A DNA stretch of 64,000 bases. Origin: Epichloe hybrida (taxonomy: Eukaryota; Ascomycota; Sordariomycetes; Hypocreales; Clavicipitaceae). The DNA lies in contig JAFEKR010000024.1 of the NCBI GenBank assembly GCA_019022495.1, positions 496,001 to 560,000 on the forward strand, read 5' to 3'. The position numbers and the translations under genes are program-made. Within the stretch, counting starts at the first letter, position 1. The number at the start of each line of letters is the position of its first letter. Below the pieces are notes generated by a model that searched no databases, was not told the origin of the DNA, and saw nothing but the letters and a program-made list of their open reading frames with translations. Below are positions 49,671-62,600 of the stretch, piece after piece.

Positions 49671-50935
49671 GGCCCGTGACGTACGACAGAGATGCGGCTC
49701 GAGACAATGGGCGACACAAGGCGTGTCACTTCGGCCTACTGTCTGGATCGATTCGAAGTGTGTCGGCGCGTCGGCGAACGCATCGGCAAAGCCTGGGGAC
49801 AGGATGGCCACGGTTGACCGATTGTGCCCATCGAATTGTGCTGGCCATCATCTGGAAGTGGCCCAGGCGGGGGAGGCCGGGACAGCGAAATTTCTGTGGC
49901 CGGCCGTTTTCGCATTAGCCTGTTCTCGCTTCCTGCCCCCTCACGCCCTCTGACTGGCTGGATGTGGATGCGCCCCGCAGGTGGCACTGTTGGACAGCTT
50001 TGGGCAGGTGGCAGACAGACAAGACGGAGTACATGCTGAAATGGTTAATGGTTGGGCCCGCGCGTGTCCGTCTCCCAAGGGCCAACAAGGAGTTAATACA
50101 ATATCACTGCACACAGAAACACAGAGTTGCTCAGTGCACACAGTGACACCATGCAAAGCACCATCCATCGCTTCTTCCCCGCCGGCTGAAACTCTCCCTG
50201 AGCCAGCCCTGAGCCAGGACCGGCAGCTGGCCATTCATCATCAACCGTGCTGCCCCTATTATCCCGCCTCGCTCCGCCTGCGCAAGCCTTTTTCTTTCCT
50301 TCATGTCACCCCGTGACACCGTGTTGCCTACTAATAAACACACACTTTCCAGAGAAGGAAAAAGTTGGCCGAAGCTACAATTTAGCCACAAAGCAGGCAG
50401 TTCGAGGGTCCATTTCATGACAATCCGATCGTCGGGACCCATCATGCATTCTCTACATGTATGTAATTCTCCTCTTCTCCACGCTTATTAGCGTGTGAGA
50501 TCCGTTCCGAGTGCCACAATGTTCACCCGCCGTGGACAAGCGTGACAAGCGTCGATTTCACATTGAGATCAACCCGCTTTGTGTCAGGCTTCCCGCCCGA
50601 CATATCGAAAGCTTGCAGCGAATGGGATGCAAATGGGATGCAAGTACGTTCATGTCTGTCTTCTTCAAACCTCCAGCCTTGTGAACTCACATAGTCGCAG
50701 GACTAGTCGAGGTTGGTCGTGGCGGTTGGCAGGTCCCTAGTCAATAACACAAGATTTGTTGCACATTGTACTGCTGAACTCGGCCAATGGTATGCTGCAC
50801 GGAACCGCCCTTTTGAAAACGGATGTCACGCTAGGAAAGTAGGAGGGGGGGAAGGTGCGAGGCACCGACCCACCCTCTGGCTCAAAAGCCACACAGAAAA
50901 ATTTTCATCAGAAGGGTATTGCCCTTTAACACTTA
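49671..50935. promoter_or_regulatory. Upstream region of the transcription factor, up to the AT-rich boundary
   Basis: About 1.26 kb of normal composition holding the promoter of the minus-strand factor. No gene is seen. A CCCGTCGCAG-like or other regulatory motif could not be assigned. The composition changes abruptly near 50930-50945. Confidence 0.55.
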
Positions 50936-51506
50936 AGGAACCTAGCTACAATTAATAAAAGTTTGTTCTAATTAAATCTGTCTTTTTAGCGACCACGCTA
51001 GGAGTTATAATAAAAATAAAAGCTTTCTAAAGCTTTCCTAGAGTTAAGGGTTTGATTATTATTATACTAGGGTGGTACTAATTTATAGTTATTATTATTT
51101 ACCTCTAATCCTTATTATTATTAAAAGCATAATCCCTATATTCTTTGTTTATTATCCTAGAGTGCTTAGACTAAGGAGAGTTCTAGTAAAACCCTTAGAT
51201 AGTAGGGGTGTATTCCCTTAAATTAAGTTTTGCTAGATTATTATTACTATAGAGTATTCTAGTAAAGGAAGGTTACTTGCCTTATAGTAGGATAGAAAAT
51301 AATATAATATCCTAACTTACCTAATTTTTTAAGAAACTTATATTCCTATTAAAGCCTAGTATACCTAGGGGGTCCTAGCTAATAATAATAGATTGTAAGC
51401 TACCCTTGTCTTAAGATATTAGGATATTTAATAGATTAATATCTGCGGGTTACTAGCTAAGTTGCTTATATTAGTTATTTAAGACTATTAATAAGAGTAA
51501 GGATGT
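50936..51506. repeat. Degenerate AT-rich sequence left of the Copia element
   Basis: Decayed sequence without recognisable domains. Its right end, the GATGT at 51502-51506, is the left copy of the Copia target-site duplication, so this is older sequence into which the element jumped. Confidence 0.6.
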
Positions 51507-51802
51507 TATTGGTATCTATAGGATACCATTGACCTACGCGTAGGGTTTTCGGGGTGGACTAAAGTGTACGTAATCATTATATATTTTAGTCTACTAAAGT
51601 AAGCAAAAGAGGGATTAAATAGAAGCAAAGAGGGTACGCTATTTATCATAGGAAAAGGGGCCTTAATTAGGGTTATTAGCGAAGAGGCCATATGTGCCAA
51701 CCCTAATCGCGGCGCGGTCGGGCCGGATATGTGGGTCTGCGATGTAACGCGCCTACCTAATTAGAGGCGCGCACCCTTATTAATATTATGCTTATTTTAA
51801 CA
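51507..51802. repeat. Copia LTR, left copy (3' LTR in coding sense)
   Basis: This 296-bp copy aligns without gaps to the right copy. About 27 positions differ (about 91% identity) and every difference is a transition. Its first bases, TATTGG, are read as a mutated TGTTGG. It keeps an unmutated CG-rich core near 51705-51725. Confidence 0.93.
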
Positions 51803-52079
51803 CTAGAAACTCTCTCTCTTTTAATATAATTATTAACGTATAATATTAATAAGAGAAGTAAATAGGAATTAAGGAATGAATAAGATTAAATAATTACAAA
51901 TAACATTAGAAGAAAAGGGTAAGGGGAAGGGGTATAATAAACAACAAAATCTAATCTGTAAGCCTATGTAAGGATAAGTGGGCCTAATTCTTAACACCTT
52001 TAATCTCATTAGATTAACACAAACGTTACGATTGCGTAACCTACCCTTCTATCCTAATAGTTGCCTTGTTGCTTGTGAT

Positions 52080-53850
52080 GAACCTCTTAAATGCCTTGTT
52101 CGGCGATGCCTTTGTAAATATATTAGTAAGGTTGTTATTCCTATTAATCTATCTAATCTCGCAGATCTCTTGTTGCTTGTATAATTAACAAAGGGCTATA
52201 ATGTTAATTATAAGACACTTCTCCTTTATGGTACTAAGCTTAATAAGGTATTTATATAAAGAGTATAAATTAGTATAGATAATAATAGGAATTATAGGGA
52301 GGTTTAATTGATAGGTAATTAACCTAAGCGTTGTTAAGACCGCGTGAGCTATATTAGTACTAGTAACTATGCTATAGATCTTAGAGGTAAGCATACTTCT
52401 TGTGACTCTTTTGCTCTTAGTAGAGCTATAGTGTATAATATTACCTTAGATTGTGAAGGTGCTTTTCTCTTGGACTTTACTAGCTAGGATAAGCATGTAG
52501 CTTAGCTAGGAAGTAAGGTCCTAGTTGTTAGTAAATAATCTATCTATAAATATAAAAAGCTTTACCTCTTTAAGATTAAATAGTATAAACCTTAATCCTT
52601 AGCTTAGATTATTAATTTACTATTAAATCCATTGGTTTAGGCTCTTTATATCTTGAGGTGATGGCTCTTGGTGTTATGTAGTAATAGAGAGGTTAAAGTA
52701 GGCTTTAGGTTAGTAGATTAAGGTAATGTACGTGCCTTAAGCTTGTTGTTTTATGTATGCCTGTTTTGAATTAGTTAGTAGGATTAACTAAAGCTTTCTA
52801 CTCTAGCCTTTCTGCCTTAGTGTGATTATATTATTTTTAAGAGTAATGATGCTACTATTGAAGGTTAGTGGGTTCCCTGTGAAAAGGATCTGCTTTGGCT
52901 TAGTAGTAAAAGAAGTGGCTTTTAATTGATCTTCCTCTTATTAAGAGAACTTGCGGTTGGATAGTCTAATTGTATTATTAGTTTGTATCCCTATATACGC
53001 GAAGGTTAGGTTCTCCTTCGTTGTCACGAGCAGGCACGGGTTAAATGTAGAGGTTATTATCTGGAGTATTTCTCTATGGTAACGATAATACGTTACCTAC
53101 TAGTGGGTGCTAGCTTCTGCAATACCGTATAGAGGCTTGATTACTTGCATTATTATGCCTATGGGGTACAGGTGACGGATTTGGATAGGGATTCGGGCTA
53201 GGATCATACGACTAAGAAGCGTTCGTGCTTGCACATAGGCCTGTGATATCGCTCAACCTTACCAATGCTGTGGTGAGCCTCAATGGGGACGTCTTTGATC
53301 TCAATCGCCATTGATGACGCAAGCTACTTGAATTTCTTGCCTCTGAAGGTCGTTCTAGCATCCGTAACAATTAAATCCGGGGGGCCTAGATAGATGTCAA
53401 TCTAGCAAAGACGGAGTGCTTCCCACGTAGTCTTTGTAGAGATATCTTTAATGAATCTAGCTGCATTAAAGGATGTAGCCGTATTAACGACTTGTAGAAT
53501 AGGGCGGTTACTATTAAGATACATAATGTCTATAATGATTTCGTAATTGTAAGCATATTCATCCTAAAGAGTGAATTTGAACTAATGTGGGCTATCCGCG
53601 TGCAATTAGCACTGCTAGTAAACCTTAGTTAGTTTCTTAATAGCTTTAAACTTAATCTTATGCCCTGATTTACATAGCAAATTATAAAGACATTAAACTA
53701 AAGGGTGTCTAAAGCGTTAATGTAATTAGCGGAGCTTAATCTCTATGAGATAACTCTAAGTAACACTTTCTTCTTTATTAAGAAGTATCTATATATGCCC
53801 CTATTTACACATAATAGGAACCTTAATATTCCCTTGCTATAGAACGTTCT
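52080..53850 (-). pseudogene. Copia polyprotein remnant (integrase, reverse transcriptase, RNase H)
   Basis: On minus, going down in coordinate: a GAG-pre-integrase trace (RFRHPLV, about 53720-53760); the integrase core from about 53570 (EIIIDIMYL, then LGPPDLIVTDARTTF, ending HHSIGKVERYH near 53245), with all three acidic residues D, D and E still readable; the reverse transcriptase QVIKPLYGIAEAS (about 53100-53150); the catalytic box IQTNNT where IQTDDT is expected (Asn codons at 52974-52979); and the RNase H end IFTKASPNKAFKRF (about 52085-52135). Stops occur throughout. Only about 100 bp separate the integrase Glu from the PLYG motif, far less than usual, so an internal deletion is likely. 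Motifs are recognised from memory of fungal Copia elements. Confidence 0.85.
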
Positions 53851-56557
53851 CTAATGTGTGGAAATCAATCTTTAGGCGGGTTATATTATTAAGGCATAAG
53901 AGAAAGGGAGTGTTTGTAGGGATTACCTAAAAGAGAATAATTCCGAATGGAGTTAGCACTTTAATTAATCTAAGTGCCTTAATTAGTTCTCTAGGGCCAA
54001 ATTTAATCTTTATCTTCCTAGCATCTAACTTATTAAGCGTAATAGTTAGTATTACACTTTATAAAGCTAAGAATTAAGGGTGGCCTGCTAATGAACATCC
54101 CATAGCACCTATGTTAGCTATAATGCCTTTAAAGGTTCTAGATAAATATTATCCTTTAAGTGTAAATACGCTTAGTGCTTTATCTAGTTCCTAAAGATTA
54201 AATGGATCCTTCTTAACTAGAGTATAAGTTATTGCTCTACTAGTAAGAATCTTAGTGGTTACATGGCCGTTGTAGGTGGTTCTATGTGTGAAGAAGCTTA
54301 TAGGCACTTAGCTATTACTATTTTCTTTACTAAAACCAAGTTCTGTTAGATATTAGTTAATATTGTTATCCTTAGCTAATTCGGGATTATTATTGCCTTT
54401 ATACTATGTTAGGAACGTATTATATAAAGAAGCTGTTAAGTCTGTGTGAGAGTGATTCTTGAATTGTTAGAATGCCTTCTTCTAGTCCTTGTCTGAGTGT
54501 TTGGTTAACTAATAACCTTCTTTACTATATATATAATACTTTTTTAAGCATTAAGGCTTGCTCTTTAATAAAGATTAACTATACTAGGCTTCCTTGCCTT
54601 TTCTATTGTACTTATAGTTAGTCTAAAAGTGTTCCTTAGTGCTAGCTTCTGTAGGGAACTGCTACTAATTAATTAAAGCTTTAGATTTGCTAATTAATAT
54701 CCTTATCTGTTCGCAAAAGCGTTGGAGGTTAATGGGAGGATTAATAATATAGGCCTTATATTCTGGGATTCCTTTGTAGGTATTGAGAATCTAACTGCGG
54801 AGGTTTAATTCTAACTAGGATCTATAAGGATTTGCCCTTTAGAGATTTGAAAGCTTTGTTATAAGGTCTTTAAAGCACTTAATCTTTGATTTACTAGGGT
54901 TCTCTTAGATAATTATTAGTAGTTGTAATCTTCCCTATAATAGATGGTTCTTTTAATGCGTATTATCTGTCTTAAACTTCTACCTAATCCTACGGATAAG
55001 AGTTAGGAGATCTTAGGGATCTCCTTAGCCTAAAAGGTTCTCTAAGAAGTATTATAAAGGTCTTCCTTTTAGTATAAACTTAAAACCATAGCCTAACTAT
55101 TCTTATGTAATTCCTAGTATCTTATACTTCCTTTAATAGGTTAAGAGCTTAATATTAAGAATATTATACTCCCTAGCGCTATACTTAATACTCTTATTAT
55201 TATAAAACTTATTAAGATTAAGTAGTTACTTTAATAAGGGTTAGCCTATCTCCTAAGGGGGAATAAGGATAATTAAATCTTATAGAAAAGGTACTATAGT
55301 CCTAGATTATAGAGGGGGATTATAGTGCCTTATTATAGGAGGGGAAACAAGGGGGGTCTAGGGTTATAGTTAAGGGCTTATAATAGGGGGATTGCCTCTG
55401 CTATTATGCCTTTGCCTTACACTTAGTATGCTTAGGGATTAGTGTAATAAAATCTAGGAACAGAACGGGAGTAATTACGGTGGTTAAGGGGATTAGGGAT
55501 AATATAAAGCAATTAGTTGCTTTGGTTAATCTCTGAAAGAAGGGATACTAATAGGAAGGAGGTCTTTATAGAAGTCCTTCTCCGCTATTTACCTCTTAAA
55601 GGGGGAATACTTCCTAGTAACTTCCTATATTTCTTCTTCTTTCTAATTATAGAATCTATTATAGTTAATAATATCTTTAAGCAAGACTATTATCTTATAG
55701 TAACTCTATAGGTCTATGTAGACGCTACTAAAGAAGAGAAAGTCTTAAAGACTCTTTATAGCTTTAGGATTTACTACTTAAAATGTTTCTTATTTCTATT
55801 CTCTAAAGTTATTACTAAAGATAGTGGACAGGGTTCGCGGGTATAGGTTCTTATATTCGTAGGTTACTTTCTTAATAAGAATCTAGGCTATAAGTTCTTT
55901 AGGGGTGGTGTTTGCTTTGAGATTAAATGATTCCTCGTTCTCTAGTGCTTATTGCGTGATGTATTAGTGTAAATTAAGGGATATGTAGTTAAGGAGGTAA
56001 GATATAACTCATAGATTAGCTTCTCTTCTAGTATTCTTAGGGGGGAAGGTGTGTTTATAATTAGAGAGAATGTCTTAGGCTCTAGATCCCTCTAGTTAAT
56101 CTTAATGTTCTACTATGATATTAGTGGTAAATAGGGGGGTAAGGGAAATAGAGAATTAATAGAAGTCCAAAGGATTATAAGTAAAGCTATTATCTTTGCC
56201 TCTTAGTAGGTTTAATTAAATAATTAAGGATAGGTTAGGTTAGTTACTAACTAGGCCTTAATTGTTTAATAAACACGCTTCTAAGGGTTTATTTATATAA
56301 TGGACGCGCTAATTAAATGAATAAAGATAGGTTAGGTTAGTTACTAACTAGGCCTTAATTAAGTTAATAAGCTTAGATTTAGCATAGAGCTAGTTATAGT
56401 TACTTAAGGTAAAAGGAGAGCTAGATTATACTTCTTCCTTAGTATATTTAGTATCTTAGAGTGGCACTTTCTCTTTTATAAGGCAAGTCCTTAATACTAA
56501 TACCTTTTCTGTAAACCTTGCTAATCTATAGTATCTATAGAGATAACTACTAATTAG

Positions 56558-56853
56558 TGTTAGTATTTATAGGATACCATTAACCTACGCGTAGGGTTTT
56601 CGGGGTGGACTAAAGTGCACGTAATTATTATATATTCTAGTTTACTAAAGCAAGTAAAAGAGGGATTAAATAGAAGCAAAGAGGGTACGCTATTTATCAC
56701 AGGAAAAGGGGCCTTAATTAGGGTTATTGGCGAAGAGGCCATATGTGCCGACCCCGATCGCGGCGCGGTCGGGCTGGATATGTGGGTCCGCGATGCAACG
56801 CGCCCACCCAATCAGAGGCGCGCACCCTTGTTGATATCATGCTTGTTCCAACA
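56558..56853. repeat. Copia LTR, right copy (5' LTR in coding sense)
   Basis: Partner of 51507-51802. It is the less mutated copy in its right half (for example CCCACCCAATCAGAGG against CCTACCTAATTAGAGG) but more mutated at its left end (TGTTAGTATT against TATTGGTATC). It is followed directly by the target duplication GATGT. Confidence 0.93.
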
Positions 56854-56858
56854 GATGT

Positions 56859-59600
56859 TAACCTAAATATATTTATCTAAGCTATTAATATAGCACTAAG
56901 TAGTAAGGCTACTACCTTTGTTAATAGCTCTGAATAATTAAGACTAGTAGTCTTAAAGGTAAAGAGTGGTTTAGCTACTATAAGTAACTTAACTATACTT
57001 TAGTAGTCTTTATAAGAATAATACCCTCTAAATGTAATTAATAAAGAAGTTAAAACTAGAATAAATATAAAACTTCGCTAGAGTAAGGGTAAGGCCCTAG
57101 TAGTATATTACTCTTAAGTCCTAAATGTTCTCTATTATATAGGAGGAAGGGATAAGCTAATTATCCTAGACTACTTACTTACCTTAATTAAAAGCTATAC
57201 TCTTTATGATTTTATTTAGAGATTTATTTAAGGGTTATATAATAAACTATTAATATAGGAAGTAATTAGTTAGAATATCCTAGCTGCTAATAGCCTTAGG
57301 GAAGTAAGGGAATATATTAAGTAAGTAGCTACTATATTAGAGGTAAAAGTAAATCTTATAAAATTAACTATATGTAATGTAAAGATTATATTAATAGAGG
57401 AATTTATTAAGCACTAGAGTAGGTGCTTTATAGATAAAGTTTTATTATAAGCTTATAAGCTTTTACCTAGATGTTATGACTGTGTTTAGGGAGATATAAA
57501 CGGAGTGAAGGCTAAGGTTCTTGGTCGTAGCTAGAGAGCTACTACTTAGGGGTAGGTGTATAAAGGTCTTAAACTCTAACCTCCTACATCTCTTATAGGC
57601 AGTCCTCATCTAAATACCCTACTATATACACATAGCTATCTTATAGCTACTTAGTTATTCGCAAAACCTAAGGCTTATCTAAGGGCTCTAACATATAACT
57701 ATCCTATCTATAGCCCCTTAGCCTCCGTGCTCCTAATATACTACCCCCCTAATATATAATTATCCTTAATTAAAAAGAGCTACTTAACTAGTGCGTGTAT
57801 ACTACATATAACCTATGGCAATACCTATATTACTAGCTATACTATTAGTGTGTAGCATTATATCCGCTTTAAATAATAAGACAGATGTTACAGGGTCCTA
57901 GGTGATCCTTCTTGTAACCTCTAGATTATAAATAGCTACACACTCGCTGCTTTATTACCTCTAATATATATACCTCTATCTAGTAAGTTACTAGCACTAA
58001 GTAAATAGGCTACCTATATTGAATTTTATAATTAGGTTAAATAGATAAGGTAATATGCGCTATTTAAAATAAATAACTTCTTATCTAATATTAGGGATGT
58101 TATATTAATCTCGCTAGGAGTTTATAGCTAGCATATGTATTTACTAGTAGTAGCTATAACTATAAATATTATGATTCCTAGATTAGCTATATATAGTACG
58201 TAAATTACTTAGGGGTCTAGGGCTAATATAAAAGAGGCCTGCTTTCCCTTGCTTTTACATACTTTTCTTCCCTTTATATCCTCCCTTAGTATTATAAGTT
58301 ACCCCTACCTATAAGCTAGTAGCTTTATAGCTTCTCTTATAGTAGTTACTAATATCCTATAGCATCACTTTATTATCTATATCTACCCTTATCTAAAATG
58401 CCTAAATCCTCTTAAACACTAAAAGGTTAGTTACTTATCTTTTACTTATAGGTTTCTTATAGTATATTACTACTAACTTACTAGTAGTTAATAATATCTT
58501 TAATATAAGCTACTACTTTACTACTATTACCTCCCTCTAGTAAGAAGAATTCCTTAATATCTCCTTTAAAGTCTCCTAGTAAGAAGCGTATAGCTTTAAA
58601 AATCTTAATATAAGTATAATATCTTTGCCCCCTAGCGCTTACCCTACTAACTTATAGCTAGTAGTGCTAGTAAAATAAAGATTCCTTATATTTACTATAC
58701 GTAGTAAGTTATAATATAAGCTATTATACCTAAAGATAGTAATAGCGTGGAGCCATAATATATTATTAAGGGTAAATCTATCCTAACCTAATATACTAAT
58801 TCTCTAAGTATAACTTCACTACTATCTTATTATATATTACTCCTAACTTATATAGATAACTTAATAAAATACACCTATTATATATATAATAATAAGGACT
58901 GCGCTAGGGTTTATCCTCCCTTTCTTACTACTAATATATATACTAATATACTACTAGTGTCTTACTTAGTTTACCTAGTTATACTATGCGCTCTTTAAGT
59001 ATATTAACGCTTATAGTAATCCTAAAGATAATTTATACTTTCTTAATAATATATATATCTTTTATTTCTATAACTTAGTTACTACTAATATACTACTAGT
59101 GTCTAATACGCATAAAACGCAAACTTTATAATATACTCCTAACTACTAAAAATACTAATAAGTGTAGTTAGGCAAGATAAGCGTAACTTATAGCGGAAGT
59201 TACACGTAAGGCTAATGCTAATAAATAAGTTACTATATTACTACTTAATAATACTATTAATCTAGAAGTCTAGATTAATATTTCTAATAGCTTACGTTTT
59301 ATTATATAAAACCTTCTATTTATATATATTTCTACGCTCTAGTTTATAGCTTTACTAACTCGCTAGTAGCTTACTACTAACATATCCGCGCTTCTTACTT
59401 ATATTAGGCTACTAGACCTCCCTGGCGAGCTTTGTATATATATATATAAGGAGGGGGATTCCTCTAATAATAAGGATAAATCCTCCGCCCCTATTAGCAT
59501 AGGTAAGAATACTAGGGGCTAGGCGGGTGATATGTTAATGGAATAATTAGTGTAAAGTAGCTATGAGTTAGGTTTCTAAGAATTTATCTGGATTTTTTTT
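56859..59600. repeat. Unclassified degenerate repeat sequence with LTR-like pieces
   Basis: About 2.7 kb between the two retroelements with no readable domain. Two spots look like the start of an LTR: TGTTATGACTG at 57475, with a TATAAAGG box near 57558 and possible end CTAACA near 57690, and TGTTACAGGG near 57888. Neither has a partner copy in the window or a clear target duplication. Very probably older transposon remains. Confidence 0.45.
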
Positions 59601-62600
59601 ATATATTACTGCTACTATCTAAACTCTACCGAATATAACTCTATGTCCATGAACTAGCTACTTAGTTACCGCTTATAATCCTTAATAATATCTATTATAA
59701 TAAAATCTCTTTTCTTTACCTAAGAGTTCTCTAAAGTATTATAGCCTTTCTATTTAACTAGGTATTTCTAATATCTCCTATTATAATAATATAATATAAT
59801 TCTTTTAACTTCAAACTCCTGCTCATTATCTATAATATTCTCTCATAGCAAGGACGCATCTTCTATGTTAGTTAGATCCCCTATAAATAGTTTAAGATTA
59901 GTAATATTAAAAATATTATATAGTTATATACTAGGTGGTAGCTTTAGTTAGTATACTAAACTATAAGTCCTAATTACCTTTTTAATTTTATAAGGGCCTA
60001 GGTACTTTATACTTAGCTTCCTACTAGGTTACTATAAGTTAATATTCTTTATAGATAATAAAACATAGTTACCTACTCTAAACTTTATTAGGGTCCGCTT
60101 CTTATTATAGTGTTTTATATACTAGGCCTATAAGTTACTTAGAAGCTACTTAATTACTATGTGTCTATCTCTTAGTATAGTAGCACAAGTCTTTACCTAG
60201 TTATTTACTACAGGGATATTTATAACCACTTACTATAGTCCCCTAGGGTTATAGCCTTATAGTGCCTTAGCTAGGGTGTAGTTATAAGTTAAATAGATGC
60301 TTGTGTTATACGTAAACTATACTATCAAAAGATTATTAGCCTAATTAGTCTAATTAAAGCAAGTAAAGGCTTTTAAATAATACTTTAAAACTTAGTTTAA
60401 ATATTCTATCTAACTATCTATCTGTAGGTAAAACGTAGTGCTTAGTTACTACTTAGTTATAATAAGATAGCAAAAGGTTATCTAAAACCTACTAGTAAAA
60501 GTTAAACCGCGGTCTATAATAATACCTTCTAGGGCGCTATAATCCCTAAAAACGTACTCTAGGAATATAGTAGCTAACCTATTGCTAGTTATCCGCGTTA
60601 AAACAGGGATGTAAATACCGTATTTTGTGAAATAGTCTATAATGACTAAGATCGTATTGTAGGTCTGATTTGCGTCTTTTATAGGTGGTAGCCCTATGAT
60701 AAAATCTATTAATAATTCTTAAAAAGGCCAATTAGGCACTAGCAGCGTAGCTAGCTTGCTATATGGTTTATAGTGCCTTAGCTTTGAAGTCTAATAGCTT
60801 ACGTAAGTTTATATATGTAACTTGGTGTCTTTCTTTATTATTAGCTAGTAATACTAACTTATAATCTAATAGAGGGTCCTACTAACTCCCTAGTAGCCTG
60901 CTACTAGGTTATTATAGGTAAGTAGTAAAATTTCCTTTCTTATACCTACTAGAACAAAAACTCTATTTTAAAACATTAATAGCTTAGAGGGCCTAATAGA
61001 CTATATTTACAACGCTTCAAGGTTACTACTCTTAAGCAGCTTCCTACAACCTATAGTAAAGTTATTACCTTACTATGCTTAAAATAATATAACTTAAATT
61101 AAAGTCTCTAATTCTGCGTACATAGGACACGTATTACATGCGAACTTAGAAAAGGTTTGCTAGACTACCTATATTCTTACTATAATACTACTATAAGTGG
61201 CTAGCTTATAGTATGCTTTTAGACTTATAGACAAATTATAGCTAAGTAGTGTTTTAAGGGGGCGCTTACGCTACTTACTAACTACTAACCTAGCTAGACT
61301 CCTAACCTATAGGCTTACTAGACTTACGGAAATATTAGAAAACACAGATAAGGCGTGACCTCGCTGCTTATAATAAATGGACCTAGTTAGCATACTACTT
61401 ATAGGCTTTATAGGACTATTAGGTTCCTTAATAATATAATAAAGTTATATCTTCTTAAAACCCTGGAGGCTTAAATAGCCCTTGTAGCGCTCTTATAATA
61501 AACTATTAACTACGCTAAGTAATATAACCTTAGGGCCTATAACTATACTATTATATATATAGCGCCCTTGCTACTTAGTATTTAAAAACTTAGCTAAGAA
61601 GTTAGGTAGCTATAAGGACATAGCCTTTACCCTACGCTCCTTACTAATATAATCTGCTTTTCTTAATAAGGCATTAGCGGGGTTTAGCTTACCCGCATGA
61701 TATTTAATTCTAAAATTAAATAGATAGAGCTTATCTAATGCTATTACTTACCTACTAGATAGCTTTAGCTTTATAGCTAGGTACTTATAATTTAGATAGT
61801 CCGTAATGACTGTAATCTAATAAGTTAAATATATAAGGTAATATCTCTAGGCTTAAAACGCCTCTTAGATTACTAATAACTTAGCGTCTAGGGTTAAGTA
61901 GCGAAGTTTAATATTAGTTAACTTCCTCGAAAAATACGCTACTAGGTGCTAGCTACCTAGCACTAATATCATAAGTATAGCTCTAATTGCGTAACTAAAT
62001 ATATCTGTCTTTACTCTTAGCAGATAAAGCAGGTTAAAGTGTACTAAGATTAGTGCCTCCTAGAACTTCTTTTAGAGTTCTCTGAACGCTATAAGTTCAC
62101 TAGGCTCTAGCTTAAACTCTACTAGTTAAACACCCTTTAGATAGTTTATTAGTAGGACTACTACCTTACTATACTATTTTATAAAGCGTTAGTAAAACCC
62201 TATAAACCTAAGGAATAATTAAATATTAAACACGCTACTAGGTATTAGCTAGGTCATAATAGCTTTAACCCATAACGGTTCTATCTTAATGCCCTTCTTA
62301 GATATAATAAAACCTAGGAACTTTACCTTTATAACTAAAAATTAGCACTTTTTAAGGTTAATATAGAGATTAGCGTCCCAAAGTTGCCCTAGCACTCTTT
62401 TAATATGCTCTATGTGTCTTATAGGGTTGCTACTATATATTAGGGTGTTATTAAGGTAAATAATATAAAATTCATTTACAAGCCCCTTGAGAGCATTATT
62501 AATATATTCCTAAAAAGTGGCTAGCGTATTTACTAACCCGAATGGCATTACAAGATATTTAAAGTGCCTATAGTAGTAATAAAATACTGTCTTCCACTCA

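Larger units (their letters stand above)
51507..56853 (-). mobile_element. Ty1/Copia LTR retrotransposon, RIP-inactivated, with both LTRs
   Basis: The element is 5347 bp, bounded by two 296-bp LTRs and an identical 5-bp target duplication GATGT (51502-51506 and 56854-56858). In coding (minus) sense the LTR begins TGTTGG and ends CTAACA. A purine tract AAAAGAGAGAGAG lies just before the downstream LTR (51808-51823), as expected for a polypurine tract. The domain order on minus fits Copia: GAG-pre-integrase, integrase, reverse transcriptase, RNase H C-terminus. Every frame is broken by stops. The complete ends show that it inserted as a unit and decayed in place. Confidence 0.92.

Noticed and set aside
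52185..52394. Small open frames in the AT-rich block (for example 52185-52394, 55517-55711, 56560-56866)
   Set aside because: They are short, AT-driven and inside the Copia element or its LTRs. The frames at 51506-51700 and 56560-56866 simply read through the LTRs.
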